DNA of 64,000 bases, taken from Pyrus communis (Eukaryota; Streptophyta; Magnoliopsida; Rosales; Rosaceae). Below, one piece after another: positions 11,844 to 20,892 of this stretch. Made by a program: the position numbers and the translations under genes. The stretch spans positions 21,314,762 through 21,378,761 of the forward strand of contig NC_084814.1 of NCBI RefSeq assembly GCF_963583255.1, written 5' to 3'. Each line of letters begins with the position of its first letter. Position 1 is the first letter of the stretch. The notes beneath the pieces were generated by a model that was not told the origin of the DNA, ran no database searches, and saw only the letters and a program-made list of their open reading frames with translations.

Positions 11844-12758
11844 GGCCATCTCCAATTGACCTAGCCAAAGGGCCATAGGCTAAAATATAGTTCATTTTGA
11901 CACGAAAATCATCTCTAACTAAGGGTTAGGCTAAAGGGCTTGTGGGCCCCACCATGCCAAAATCAAACACCAAGCCAGTGGGCTGGCCAAAATGAGCCAG
12001 CCAGCCAGCCTGATGCAGCAACCCAACCCACTTGCAATGGTTACCTAACGTCAGGTTACCGTTGAAATTTGAAATTTTAGGGTACCTAAGCCGTTCCTAC
12101 ACAATTTCTCACATTCTTTTCACCATTCCATACTATCTTACCTCATTTTATTTCAATTCTTCAAATTCTATTCTCTTACCTCTTCCAATAATCTTTCCTT
12201 TAATTTATTCAAAAATTTTCAAATGGCCAACCAATTACATCTTGACACGTGACACTCGAAATTTTATCCGAAAATTTATTAAGATTACATAAGGATAAGA
12301 AAACTAAAGAGTTACTCACTTTAACGACATGTGACACTCGAAATCCTATCCGAAAAATTATTAAGATTGCATAAAGATAAGAAATCTGGAGGCTTATTTA
12401 TTTAGCGACAAGTGGCACTCAATATATGTCTGAAAACCTTATTTTAATACGGTAGTTTAATTCAATTAACCATATTAATTCAATTAAAATAATAAATTAT
12501 TGAGGGGGCTAAAAAATAGCTTCCTTCGGTTGGAGATATGTTTTTTGTCAAAGAGCTATGTTTTGGCCTATGGCCTTTTGGCCCCTTAGGTTGGAGATAG
12601 GTTTTTTGTCAAAGAGCTATGTTTTGACCTATGACCATTTGGCCCCCTCGGTTAGAGATGATATAAATATGGCCTGGCACTGTCCATTAAAAAATAATTT
12701 CTTGCAAGGCTATAGGACTAAAAATGGCCCTTTGGCCCCTTTTCGGTTGGAGATGACC
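11844..12758. mobile_element. non-autonomous TIR transposon (915 bp), TCA target duplication
   Basis: The ends are inverted: GGCCATCTCCAATTGACCTA at left, GGTCATCTCCAACCGAAAAG as the reverse complement at right. Both subterminal regions carry GGCCAAAGGGCCAT-like text. The element is flanked by TCA on both sides (11,841-11,843 and 12,759-12,761), a 3-bp duplication as in PIF/Harbinger relatives. Inside are 2.5 copies of an unit of about 85 bp (about 12,240-12,430; GACACTCGAAATYYTATCCG) and extra tandem copies of the right-end motif (12,500-12,670; ...GGCCCCYTYGGTTRGAGAT). No transposase. Confidence 0.7.
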
Positions 12759-12761
12759 TCA

Positions 12762-13599
12762 CAATGTTGTCTTCTATTCTCAACAAATGGAAGTGTTTCA
12801 ACAATATTAGAATTTGTTCATAATGGAACGTGTGTTTTGTGAGAGCATGGACTACCTAATATATAGTGACAAAACTCCCATTAATCCGGCATATCTCTAC
12901 TATTAGAAAGGCAGAAGTCAATTTTGGTGTCTCTTCATAAAAAATAATTGGACAACAATGCCCCTGAAACAAAAAAAATGTATTAACCGAAAAGAAATAT
13001 AGAATTTTTTTACTAAGGGTAGTTTTGTAAGAAAAAATAATAATTAAAAGAGATTAAATAGAAGGAAAATAAGAAAAGAAATTAAACGTGCAAAAGGGAA
13101 TCATGATCGTGGAGGACTCCAAATAAATTGCCGCAATGGAGAAGATAAAATAACTCGCAACAACTCGCAAATGTACATTGAGTATTCCACAAATCCAGAG
13201 GAGGAGGGAAGAAGCTTCGTCCTTGCTACTTCGAATGGTTTGGGTATATTTTAAAAATTATTAGCGGGATTTGTTTCTCTCCCTTATCGCTCATTCTATG
13301 TTTTTGGTTTTTCTTAACTTTGGTCGTTTTATTGCAGGAAAACTAAGTTAGAACTCATATTGATTTGTTCATGTGAAATTGGTTTTTTTTTTTTTTTCCT
13401 TCTGTTTTTTTTTTCTTTTTGGCAAGTTTGTGTTTCTCATTCGTATTCATGGTTCCGTTATGATATTTTTTTTATCTCTCTATTTTATATCTCCATCATA
13501 AGGTTGAAAGATCCAACTCCAGAAATTGCCACCTTGGTTATCAAAAAACCCAATTAATTCTAAAGCACCACTTTGGCATATTGATTTATTTGCCATAAT
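12762..13599. other. intergenic
   Basis: AT-rich, with homopolymer T runs (about 13,383-13,420). Small ORFs here have no recognisable content. Nothing further seen. Confidence 0.4.
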
Positions 13600-13835
13600 T
13601 CAACAGCTCGGCATAAAAATCTAAAACTTTGACATGAATAAGTTCAAAGACTTACGAAGCTACTCCAATTAGAATTACTCCAATATTCATCCGTTTGATT
13701 ACATTTTGCTCAAAAGAGATTCTCATGTCCTACATTAGAATTATGGATCCAAATATCAAAATTCTCACAAAATAACCAATAACTAATACTAAAAATAGAG
13801 TAAAAATATACAATAATATCGGCTCATTAATAGTC
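13600..13835. repeat. relic of the LTR family seen at 35.2-38.6 kb
   Basis: Words are shared in order with 36,500-36,665: TTTGATYATTTTTTGCTC/TTTGATTACATTTTGCTC, TATCAAAATTCTMMC, AAAATAACYAATAA, TAATACTAARAATARAGTAAAA and a final GRCTCATYA. It is a short, old fragment with no coding content. Confidence 0.6.
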
Positions 13836-14130
13836 AGTCACATGTTATGCATTTGATAACATACGATACAGGGTTTGTTTTCTTTGTAGGAATTTTGTCC
13901 TGGTATGGAAGCTGACGGGATATATATGAATAGCAAATAGGTAGGATAGTGCTAAGTGATATTTTCTTTGCATTAATGTAAAATAAAAATTTCTAAATTT
14001 CACATACACAATTTCTTTGACGTTATATGACTGTTGAGTTGTTTGCTGTCATTAGATGGATTTTCAGGGATTGCTTGTCGCAGCTAAAATTTTAGAGTTA
14101 GTTAATATCTTCTTATTTGGAACAAGTTGT

Positions 14131-14816
14131 TGTTGGATATTTGATATTATAATATAGTATTATAATATTTAATATTAGTTTGAATGAAGAAATTAGTTTG
14201 TAAAGTGTTTCATGTAGAGAATGCAACACTCGCCGTGTAGTATTTAAAACATAATAGTTGTAACCTTTCCCTAATTTACTTACGGTTATGTCATAGCTAA
14301 TTGGTTGTCATGGTTATAGAAGTGGTGCGAACCGCAAAGTATCTGTATAGAGTTAGTCATGCTATTTAGAAAAAGGCACTTGGGTTGTATATAAACTCAG
14401 TAACACTAAGCCATGAGATAAGTAGAAAATAACAGAATTAATTACTCTTGGGGAATAGGGCTTCCCCACTCTATTTCTCTCATTCTTCGTTTGTTTTCTG
14501 AGTCGTGTCTTGAGAGTACGGAATATATAAAGTTCGTCAAAGTCCGAAGATTGAAGTGCTTTGACTTCGGATTATAGATTGTTAAATCCTGGGAGACGGA
14601 CGTCTACCAAACTACAAGCACAAGAGTAGGGGTGAAATTCTGTCTTTAGGACATTGCATTCATGCAAGCCTCAATCTCTAAGTTTGTTAGTATTTCTAAC
14701 TTTCTCTCTAGTTGTTTATATTAATCTCATATATAATTGATGTTGTGAATTTCCTTATGATTATTATTATTGGAATTTTTATGTTATTTCCATATTTTCT
14801 ATTATTGCTCTAACAA
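14131..14816 (+). mobile_element. candidate solo LTR
   Basis: The segment begins TGTTGGATATTTG and ends GCTCTAACA, so it has TG...CA ends with a short TGTT/AACA inverted repeat. The interior looks like an LTR: promoter-like AT-rich left part, then a C/T-rich leader (CTCTATTTCTCTCATTCTTC). No matching 5-bp target duplication was found, so the boundaries may be wrong or the flanks altered. The text after the end (TTTTTTGCTCGACACCAATC) could be leader sequence. Confidence 0.35.
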
Positions 14817-15169
14817 TTTTTTGCTCGACACCAATCGGATTTTTACCTCCCATACACCTTTGTTAATTTTTGTCCATTGTTCTTCATCAATTCATTTGAT
14901 CCGAAAGCCGGAAGTTGACATGAATATGTGAGAAGTAAAAATTAGTATGTAGATAACATTATCCTTTAACGAATATCCAAAATACTTGGGACAGTTTGAT
15001 TTCTTAGTAAGTTGTTAATGTTTTACTCCTGTACGAATATGTAGTTTTTTCCGACGGACGGACGGCCACGATCTTTTTGTGCAGTTATGCACACGGTGAG
15101 AGATCTCTCAACTCTAAGAAATAAATTTGTTTGTTTATTACTGAGATAATATAAATTAGTTACTGTTAC

Positions 15170-15330
15170 TCAGTACTACAGTCTGGTGATATTCCTCTTT
15201 ACTTATAAATGAAAGGTCTAAGGATCTCGTAGATGACGAATTCAATACCAAATTAAGTTGCTCATTGTATAGTTTAGCCGAACTCTTCTTCTGTTTAGTG
15301 TAAAAATATCAATGCACTAAAAAAAAAAAA
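15170..15330 (+). mobile_element. tRNA-derived SINE, copy 1
   Basis: Begins CAGTACTACAGTCTGGTGAT (A-box-like part), continues with the TTACTTATAAATGAAAGGTC stretch and ends in a pure A run (15,319-15,330). It shares head and body (GATGACGAATTCRRTACCAA) with the minus-strand copy at 15,944-16,113. Confidence 0.65.
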
Positions 15331-15364
15331 GAATTAGCTATTTGAAAGGTGACCCTAAGTTCAT

Positions 15365-15490
15365 TTTCCTTTAGACATGGAGAGTACGCGCATATATATA
15401 TATATATATATATTTTTTTTTCCTTTAGACATGGAGAGTACGCATATATATATATATATATTTTTTTTTTTCCTTTAGACATGGAGAGTA

Positions 15491-15527
<37 letters not shown>
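15365..15527. repeat. three tandem units containing (AT)n microsatellites
   Basis: Three consecutive units of about 52-58 bp each contain TTTAGACATGGAGAGTACGC, then (AT)n, then a T run. The AT tracts are 12-22 dinucleotides or shorter and differ between units. This repeat gives an ORF-like stretch without biological meaning. Confidence 0.85.
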
Positions 15528-15530
<3 letters not shown>

Positions 15531-15943
15531 TCAGCTAAAGGGGATTTGTTTAGGAAATTAATAAGCATTCAATCCAATCGGTTATCTTTCTTGGAGCCAA
15601 AGTAGTCCACTCCTGTTCTTTTCACTAGATTAAGATCTAGTTTCAAATCTGCGGTTGGCAATTTCTCTTGATAGCCTATTTATAAAATGGAAAATTAAGA
15701 GATTGAAAGGTGTCAATTATGAAATTTTTACTGAGAAGATACATTATTTGTAAGTGGGATACTGAGCTCATCCCCAAAATAGGAATGCAAATATTATCCT
15801 TAATTAATTATGTTTGAAGAAGGCCATCAATATCCTAATAATTATATTTGAGGAAGAAAGGCAATGGACAACAGGAAACAAATAGAATGGCTAAAATGGA
15901 AGAGAGAGAAAGAAGAAAAAAACTCTAATACCTTGAAGCTTAG

Positions 15944-16113
15944 TTTTTTTTTTTTTTAGTACATTGATATATTTTATACTAAGAGGAGGGAAGTTTGGTT
16001 AACCCACACAATAGACAACCTAATTTGGTACCGAATTCGTCATCCACGAGATTCGAACCTAAGACCTCTCACTTATAAGTGAAGAGGAATACCACCAGAC
16101 CATAGTACTGAGT
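15944..16113 (-). mobile_element. tRNA-derived SINE, copy 2
   Basis: Read on the minus strand it starts at CACTCAGTACTATGGTCTGG, has a B-box-like GGTTCGAATCTC, and ends in an A run (the T run at 15,944-15,957). It has the same body as copy 1. A short extra piece of the same tail (AGTACACCGATATATTTTAG) lies at 16,133-16,155. Confidence 0.7.
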
Positions 16114-16350
16114 GACTTTAGCTCTGTTTTTTTAGTACACCGATATATTTTAGAATAGAGCGTGAGATCAGAGAAATTTTTGTATTAGGAAACAAATATC
16201 CGTGATACTAATCCCTAGAATTAAGGTTAAAAAAGTTAAGCAGCTCCTATATTATTAAATAGTGGTACCGTGGGTATCAAGTAATTAATTAACATTTGCT
16301 GCTATATTAGAAAACACCATATTCATATTGTTATCACAAAAGCTTTGAAA

Positions 16351-18171
16351 ATGGCTAAACTACTCTCGGCTGTGAGAGCACACCAAAGGTATGGCAACAA
16401 AGTTTCAAAACTCGTAAAAGGACTAATAGCTCCTAAGTATACAACTCTTGTCGATCCTCCACCTCCGGAGCTCAAACTACCCACACATACTTTCTCCAGA
16501 GCCAATTTCAATTTCGACAATGGGAAACCCAATACAACATTCATAAATCCAATCCCGTTGATTGGCTTGATTACCGGCTTGTTTAGTACCGGTAACCCCT
16601 GTGTTGATCTCTTTTTCAATGTGATCAAGCCGGAGAAAGCTAGTCCGGCTGAGGTAGAGGCTACCTGTATTTATTTGAAACAACTGCTGCCGCTGGCCTG
16701 GTCGCACAATCCGGTAACCACTCTCAAACTCATCTGTAATCTACGAGGTGAAAAATCCTATTTGGAAGCATTTGACACGGCCGCGTATTGGCTCCACCAC
16801 AACCACCCCAAGACCCTATTGCGCAGCATCCCTTCTATTGCTGTGTCGTTTGGGTGTTTTATTGATCCTGTCGATATTTTGTACTTCCTTCTAGAAGGCC
16901 GGGAGAGGAGGAGGGAAAATGAAGAAGAGACAGATGCCAGTAGTGGTAGTGCTCAAGAGAAAACCCTGGCAGAAATGACGAAGATTTTTATTGAGAGGTA
17001 TGAGCGTGACCCGAATTACAAGTTGTTACGCGATAGGGTTACAGATGTTTATGTGGAACAGTTGAAATTTGGTATGGAAATATTGAAGCGAAAATTTAAG
17101 CGATCGGATATTGATGATGATGATCGGTACTCCTTGGCCTATGAGATAACTGACGCTGCTGGCTGTTGCACCATGGACACCAAAACCATCAATGCCACTT
17201 TGATATGTGAAAGCATTGCGAGGAAGTTTTTTCCCCGAGAATCATATCCGGAATATCAAGGCATTGATGACACCCAATACGCTAAAAAAATTGAAGGTCG
17301 ACTCAGGAAGGAGGTTTTGGTGCCCTTGGAGAAGGCCGGCTATTGTGGACCAAATAAGCAAGGAAAGCCCTGCGAGATTGAGACGTATTTGGAGGAGGTG
17401 AAAGCGGACAAGTCCAAGATTGACCCCGGTGCTTTGCTTCCACATCATATCATGGCCTTTGCGGATCATCCCAATGTTGGGGAAGTGGCTGAGCTTCAAT
17501 GGAAAACAATGGTGGAAGGCATGAAAAAGAAAGGCAAGATGAACAATTGCTTGGCTGTATGTGACGACGGCAGAATATGCGTACGGGGAAAGGCGAGGGA
17601 GGTCTCACTGGCTTTGGGACTTTTGGTGTCTGAATTGACCCAAGAGCCATGGAACGGAAATGCTGTCAGTTGGCACTCAACTCTACAACCGATACAAGGC
17701 CATGATCTTAAGTCCAAGTCCAAATTTATGACGAAGATGGACTTCGAGGGCTCAGATAAATACGATCTTTATATTGAGGAAGTGCTTGACTCGATTTTGG
17801 AACTGGCAGTGAATGAGAATTTGCAGCCGGAGCAGATGGTCAAGAAGGTGTTTGTGTTCAGCAAGCAACACTTTAGCCATGAGGCTTATTCCTTATGGGA
17901 ATATGATTATAATGAAATAAAGAGGAAGTTTGAGGCAAAAGGGTACGGCGATGCGGTGCCACACATAGTGATTTGGTTTATGCCAGATCTTTACTTAGAA
18001 TGGGAGAAGATAGAGATGCCGTGGACACAACCGGGGATGACAATATTGAGTGGCTTCTCCGAAAACTTGCTCAAGTTGTTCTTAGAGAATGATGGGGAAA
18101 TTGGCCCAGAGCATGTCATGGAAGCCGCCATCTCCGAAGAGAAGTATCAAAAGCTGGCTGTAGTGGACTGA
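16351..18171 (+). CDS. DUF2828/DUF7788 (L728-like) protein with degenerate vWA metal site
   Basis: Intronless ORF of 606 codons. The frame is open slightly further upstream, but ATG 16,351 is the first start, and the second copy at 20,122 begins at the equivalent ATG. Family landmarks run through the protein: LFSTGNPCVDLFFNV, LICNLRGEKSYLEAFDTAAY, HNHPKTLLRSIPSIAV, LLRDRVTDVYVEQL, LICESIARKFFPRE, ALLPHHIM, ELQWKTMVEGMKKKGKMNNC, LALGLLVSELTQEPW, PEQMVKKVFVFS, and a conserved end (GEIGPEHVMEAAISEEKYQ, then VVD). These uncharacterised plant proteins combine an N-terminal helical part with a von Willebrand A-like fold. In typical members the first metal motif reads DVSGS; here it is DDGRI (residues 405-409). 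The Asp expected after VFVFS is Lys505, and the middle Thr is not evident. The fold may persist without bound metal. Function unknown; the frame is intact despite the broken copies next door. Confidence 0.8.
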   Translation: MAKLLSAVRAHQRYGNKVSKLVKGLIAPKYTTLVDPPPPELKLPTHTFSRANFNFDNGKPNTTFINPIPLIGLITGLFSTGNPCVDLFFNVIKPEKASPAEVEATCIYLKQLLPLAWSHNPVTTLKLICNLRGEKSYLEAFDTAAYWLHHNHPKTLLRSIPSIAVSFGCFIDPVDILYFLLEGRERRRENEEETDASSGSAQEKTLAEMTKIFIERYERDPNYKLLRDRVTDVYVEQLKFGMEILKRKFKRSDIDDDDRYSLAYEITDAAGCCTMDTKTINATLICESIARKFFPRESYPEYQGIDDTQYAKKIEGRLRKEVLVPLEKAGYCGPNKQGKPCEIETYLEEVKADKSKIDPGALLPHHIMAFADHPNVGEVAELQWKTMVEGMKKKGKMNNCLAVCDDGRICVRGKAREVSLALGLLVSELTQEPWNGNAVSWHSTLQPIQGHDLKSKSKFMTKMDFEGSDKYDLYIEEVLDSILELAVNENLQPEQMVKKVFVFSKQHFSHEAYSLWEYDYNEIKRKFEAKGYGDAVPHIVIWFMPDLYLEWEKIEMPWTQPGMTILSGFSENLLKLFLENDGEIGPEHVMEAAISEEKYQKLAVVD

Positions 18172-18507
18172 TCTACATATATAGTTATGATGATCATCCG
18201 TCATCCATTTTAATTAGTTTTTTTTTTTTTTTTTTTTTTTTTGAGAATGGTGTGAGGAGGCTTGATTTTATTTAGTTTTTAATTCATATTATCTATGGTT
18301 AACATGATTTAATGGTGGCAATATTATTTGTAGAGATGCTAAAAGCTGTGCAAATGCTCTTAAGATCGCATGCTTATATAGTGATAAACATTGAAATTCT
18401 GCTGTTTCTTATATAGAACAAGCTGTACCCTCATTTACCTTTCATAAAATAGAAATTAAATATGTTATGCATCAGAGCAACTAACTTAAATCAGAAACCT
18501 ACAAGCC
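18172..18507. other. 3' flank of the DUF gene
   Basis: Contains a 20-plus T run (from about 18,220) and probable 3' UTR. Part of this flank (GATGATCAT...; AAATTCTGCTG) recurs after the third DUF copy at 35,050-35,150, so the duplication included the 3' flank. Confidence 0.5.
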
Positions 18508-18675
18508 ACTTAGTACTACGGTCTAGTGGTATTCCTCTTCACTTGTAAGTGAGAGGTCTTAAGTTCGATTCTCGCCAAAGGCATATTTGAACCACATTAC
18601 TGCTAGCCCATTGTGAGGCTAAGTCCACACCCCTCCCGGTAGTGTAGATAATATCTTTTGTTAAAAACAAAAAAA
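18508..18675 (+). mobile_element. tRNA-derived SINE, copy 3 (different 3' body)
   Basis: The head matches copies 1 and 2 (TAGTACTACGGTCTAGTGGT, B-box-like AAGTTCGATTCTCG). The 3' body differs (CCCATTGTGAGGCTAAGTCC, CCTCCCGGTAGTGTAGATAA) and ends in an A-rich tail. It looks like a second subfamily sharing the same head. Confidence 0.7.
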
Positions 18676-18844
18676 TCAGAAATCTACAATTATAGGATCA
18701 GAGATCAACATAACTGGAAAAGGAAAGTGCGGGAAAAGAAAATGCAAGAAAAGTAGAATAAACTAAAGTAAATTCATATAATTTCATTCATAGTCATCTT
18801 TACATCAGAAAAAAGGTTTAAACACATCCAAAGATAGTAGCCTT

Positions 18845-19342
18845 TATTAAGGGTACAAGTCAGCAATACAGTTAGAAATATAGTTAGCAAGTTTGTTAAT
18901 ATTTGGTTAGAGTTGTCAGGCTTACTAGTACAAAAACAAAGTGTGTAATCTTCATTCTTTTAGTTAATACAAATCCTATTTCTATCTAAACTCTCTGTTT
19001 TTCTCTCTCTAAATATCTTTGTGTTCATCTTTGTGTTCATCCTTTCTTCTTGATTTTCCCTTCAATTCACAAACATTGCAATGTAGTTAACATATTAAGG
19101 GTACAAGTAAGCAATACAGTTAGAAATATAGTTAGCAAGTTTGTTAGCATTTGGTTAGAGTTGTTAGGCTTACTAGTACAAAAACAAAGTGTGTAATCTT
19201 CATTCTTTTAGTTAATACAAATCATATTTCTCTCTAAACTCTCTGTTTCTCTCTCTCTCTAAATATCTCTGTGTTCATCTTTTTGTTCATCATTTCTTCT
19301 TGATTTTCCCTTCAATTCCCAAACATTGCAATGTAGTTAACA
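18845..19342. repeat. tandem duplication, 248-bp unit, two copies
   Basis: Units 18,845-19,092 and 19,093-19,342 are nearly identical, starting TATTAAGGGTACAAG and ending GCAATGTAGTTAACA. The unit has LTR-like features (a T/C-rich CTCTCTCTAAATATC stretch and repeated TTTGTGTTCATC), so it may be two abutting copies of a small LTR or TRIM. That reading is uncertain. From 19,343 to 20,121 no gene is recognised; the last 100 bp hold the duplicated promoter region of the DUF pseudogene. Confidence 0.75.
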
Positions 19343-20580
19343 ACGTTCAAGGTGTAGATGGGTCTAATAGTATTACATATGTAACAGACCTAATGAATAG
19401 CAATAACAAGATGCAGTCCAATTGATCCTAACAGAGGTCCAATAGCTTAGAGTTGCATCATACAACTATAAATATAAACTTGGCCTTAGTGAAATACCAA
19501 AACTTTTAGGTGGAATTTAGACCTCCCATTGTCTCCACCGTGCCCGTATATCACCACATGTCCGGTCCTCAACCATAACTTCAACGTGAAATTGAAGAAA
19601 CCCCGAGCAAAGTATTTCAAAACCTATCAGAAAGAGTGATTTCAGTTTATAACAACTATTTAATTTCCTGGGTAAGTCGCCTGGCAAACACAATGCAACG
19701 AAAAATCTACCAAAAATGTAAAAAGCAACGAAGTTTTACAAACTTAAAAGTTACAACAGTGTTCGACAACGGGTCAGCGGGCGAAAGTTTAAATCTTCAC
19801 AGCGTTGCAAATTCTTCAATCAGAACAAAACTTGAACTCGACTATCTGAAATAGAACCAGAAAGAGGAAGGACAGAGGAGAAACTTTAATTCCTTGAACC
19901 CTAATTTCAGGAATTAGTATTATGGATTTTTGTGAAGTACTAATACAAAACTTTTATCTCTTTTTAAATGAAAAGAAATATTATCTTGACCGAGAGAAAC
20001 CATCTAAGATGAAAATTCCACCACATCAAATAGAGGAACCTTGGAGTCCAAGTAATTAATTAAGATCAGCATGCATGCTATATAAGCATGTTCATTGTTA
20101 TCAAGAAGAAAACATTGAAAAATGGCTACACTCCTGTCAATTTGGAGAGCACACAGGAGCCATGGAAACAAAATTTCACAACTCACAGACTTATGGCTTC
20201 TAATTATACAACTATTGTTGCTCCTTCGCCTCCCCGGCCCGAATAAAAAACACATAGATTGGCGGCCACCAAGTTCAATTTCAACAATGGGAGACCCAAG
20301 ACAACATCCCCAAATCCGATCCCAACGATTGGCTTGATTACTGGCTTGTTTAGCACCGGTAAACCCTGTGCTGATCTCTTTTTCATCGTCATTAAGCCGG
20401 AGAAAGTCAGCCCGGCTGAAGTGGAGGCTACCCGTATGTATCTGAAGCAGCTGCAGCCTGCTGCCGCTCGCCTGGTCCCACAATCCCCTAACCACCCTCA
20501 CGCTCATTTGTAACCTACGAGGTGAAAATTCTATTAGGAAGCATTTGAATGGCGGCGTACTGGCTCTACTACAACCACCC

Positions 20581-20812
20581 TATTGGAAGAAAGCATGGAA
20601 GAAGTTCTAGGGCTGCTTTACTTTTCTAGGGCTGCTTTACTTTTCCATGTTTTCTGCTTCCATGTTTTCTGCTTTGTTTTTTCTTTCTTTCTGTTTTTGC
20701 TTTTCCTTGTTTTCGGCTCCTCCTGTTTCTTTTCCTTTCTTCCGCTCATTTATATGAGCTTTCCTTGTACTTGGTTTCACATAATACAAATATAGACATT
20801 CAAAATTCAATA
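20581..20812 (+). repeat. 5' LTR of Copia copy 1 (232 bp)
   Basis: Matches 25,247-25,512 except for few substitutions and a 34-bp length difference. This LTR has two copies of the CTAGGGCTGCTTTACTTTT unit, the other three. It contains a T/C-rich block and ends CAAAATTCAATA just before the primer-binding site. Confidence 0.95.
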
Positions 20813-20824
20813 TGGTATCAGAGC
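20813..20824 (+). other. primer-binding site of Copia copy 1
   Basis: TGGTATCAGAGC is complementary to the 3' end of plant initiator tRNA-Met, the usual primer of Copia elements. It directly follows the 5' LTR with no spacer. Confidence 0.92.
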
Positions 20825-20892
20825 AGTGACCCTAACCGGCCTGTCTCTGTGGTGTTCTCTTGAGAGATTTGTGAGCTTCTTGTCCTTCAATC

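Noticed and set aside
12032..12292. 86-codon ORF
   Set aside because: Located in a non-autonomous TIR element, AT-rich, no domain.
15170..18675. tRNA-like A and B boxes as real tRNA genes
   Set aside because: No cloverleaf with anticodon arm and acceptor stem could be formed; the copies end in A tails, so they are SINEs.
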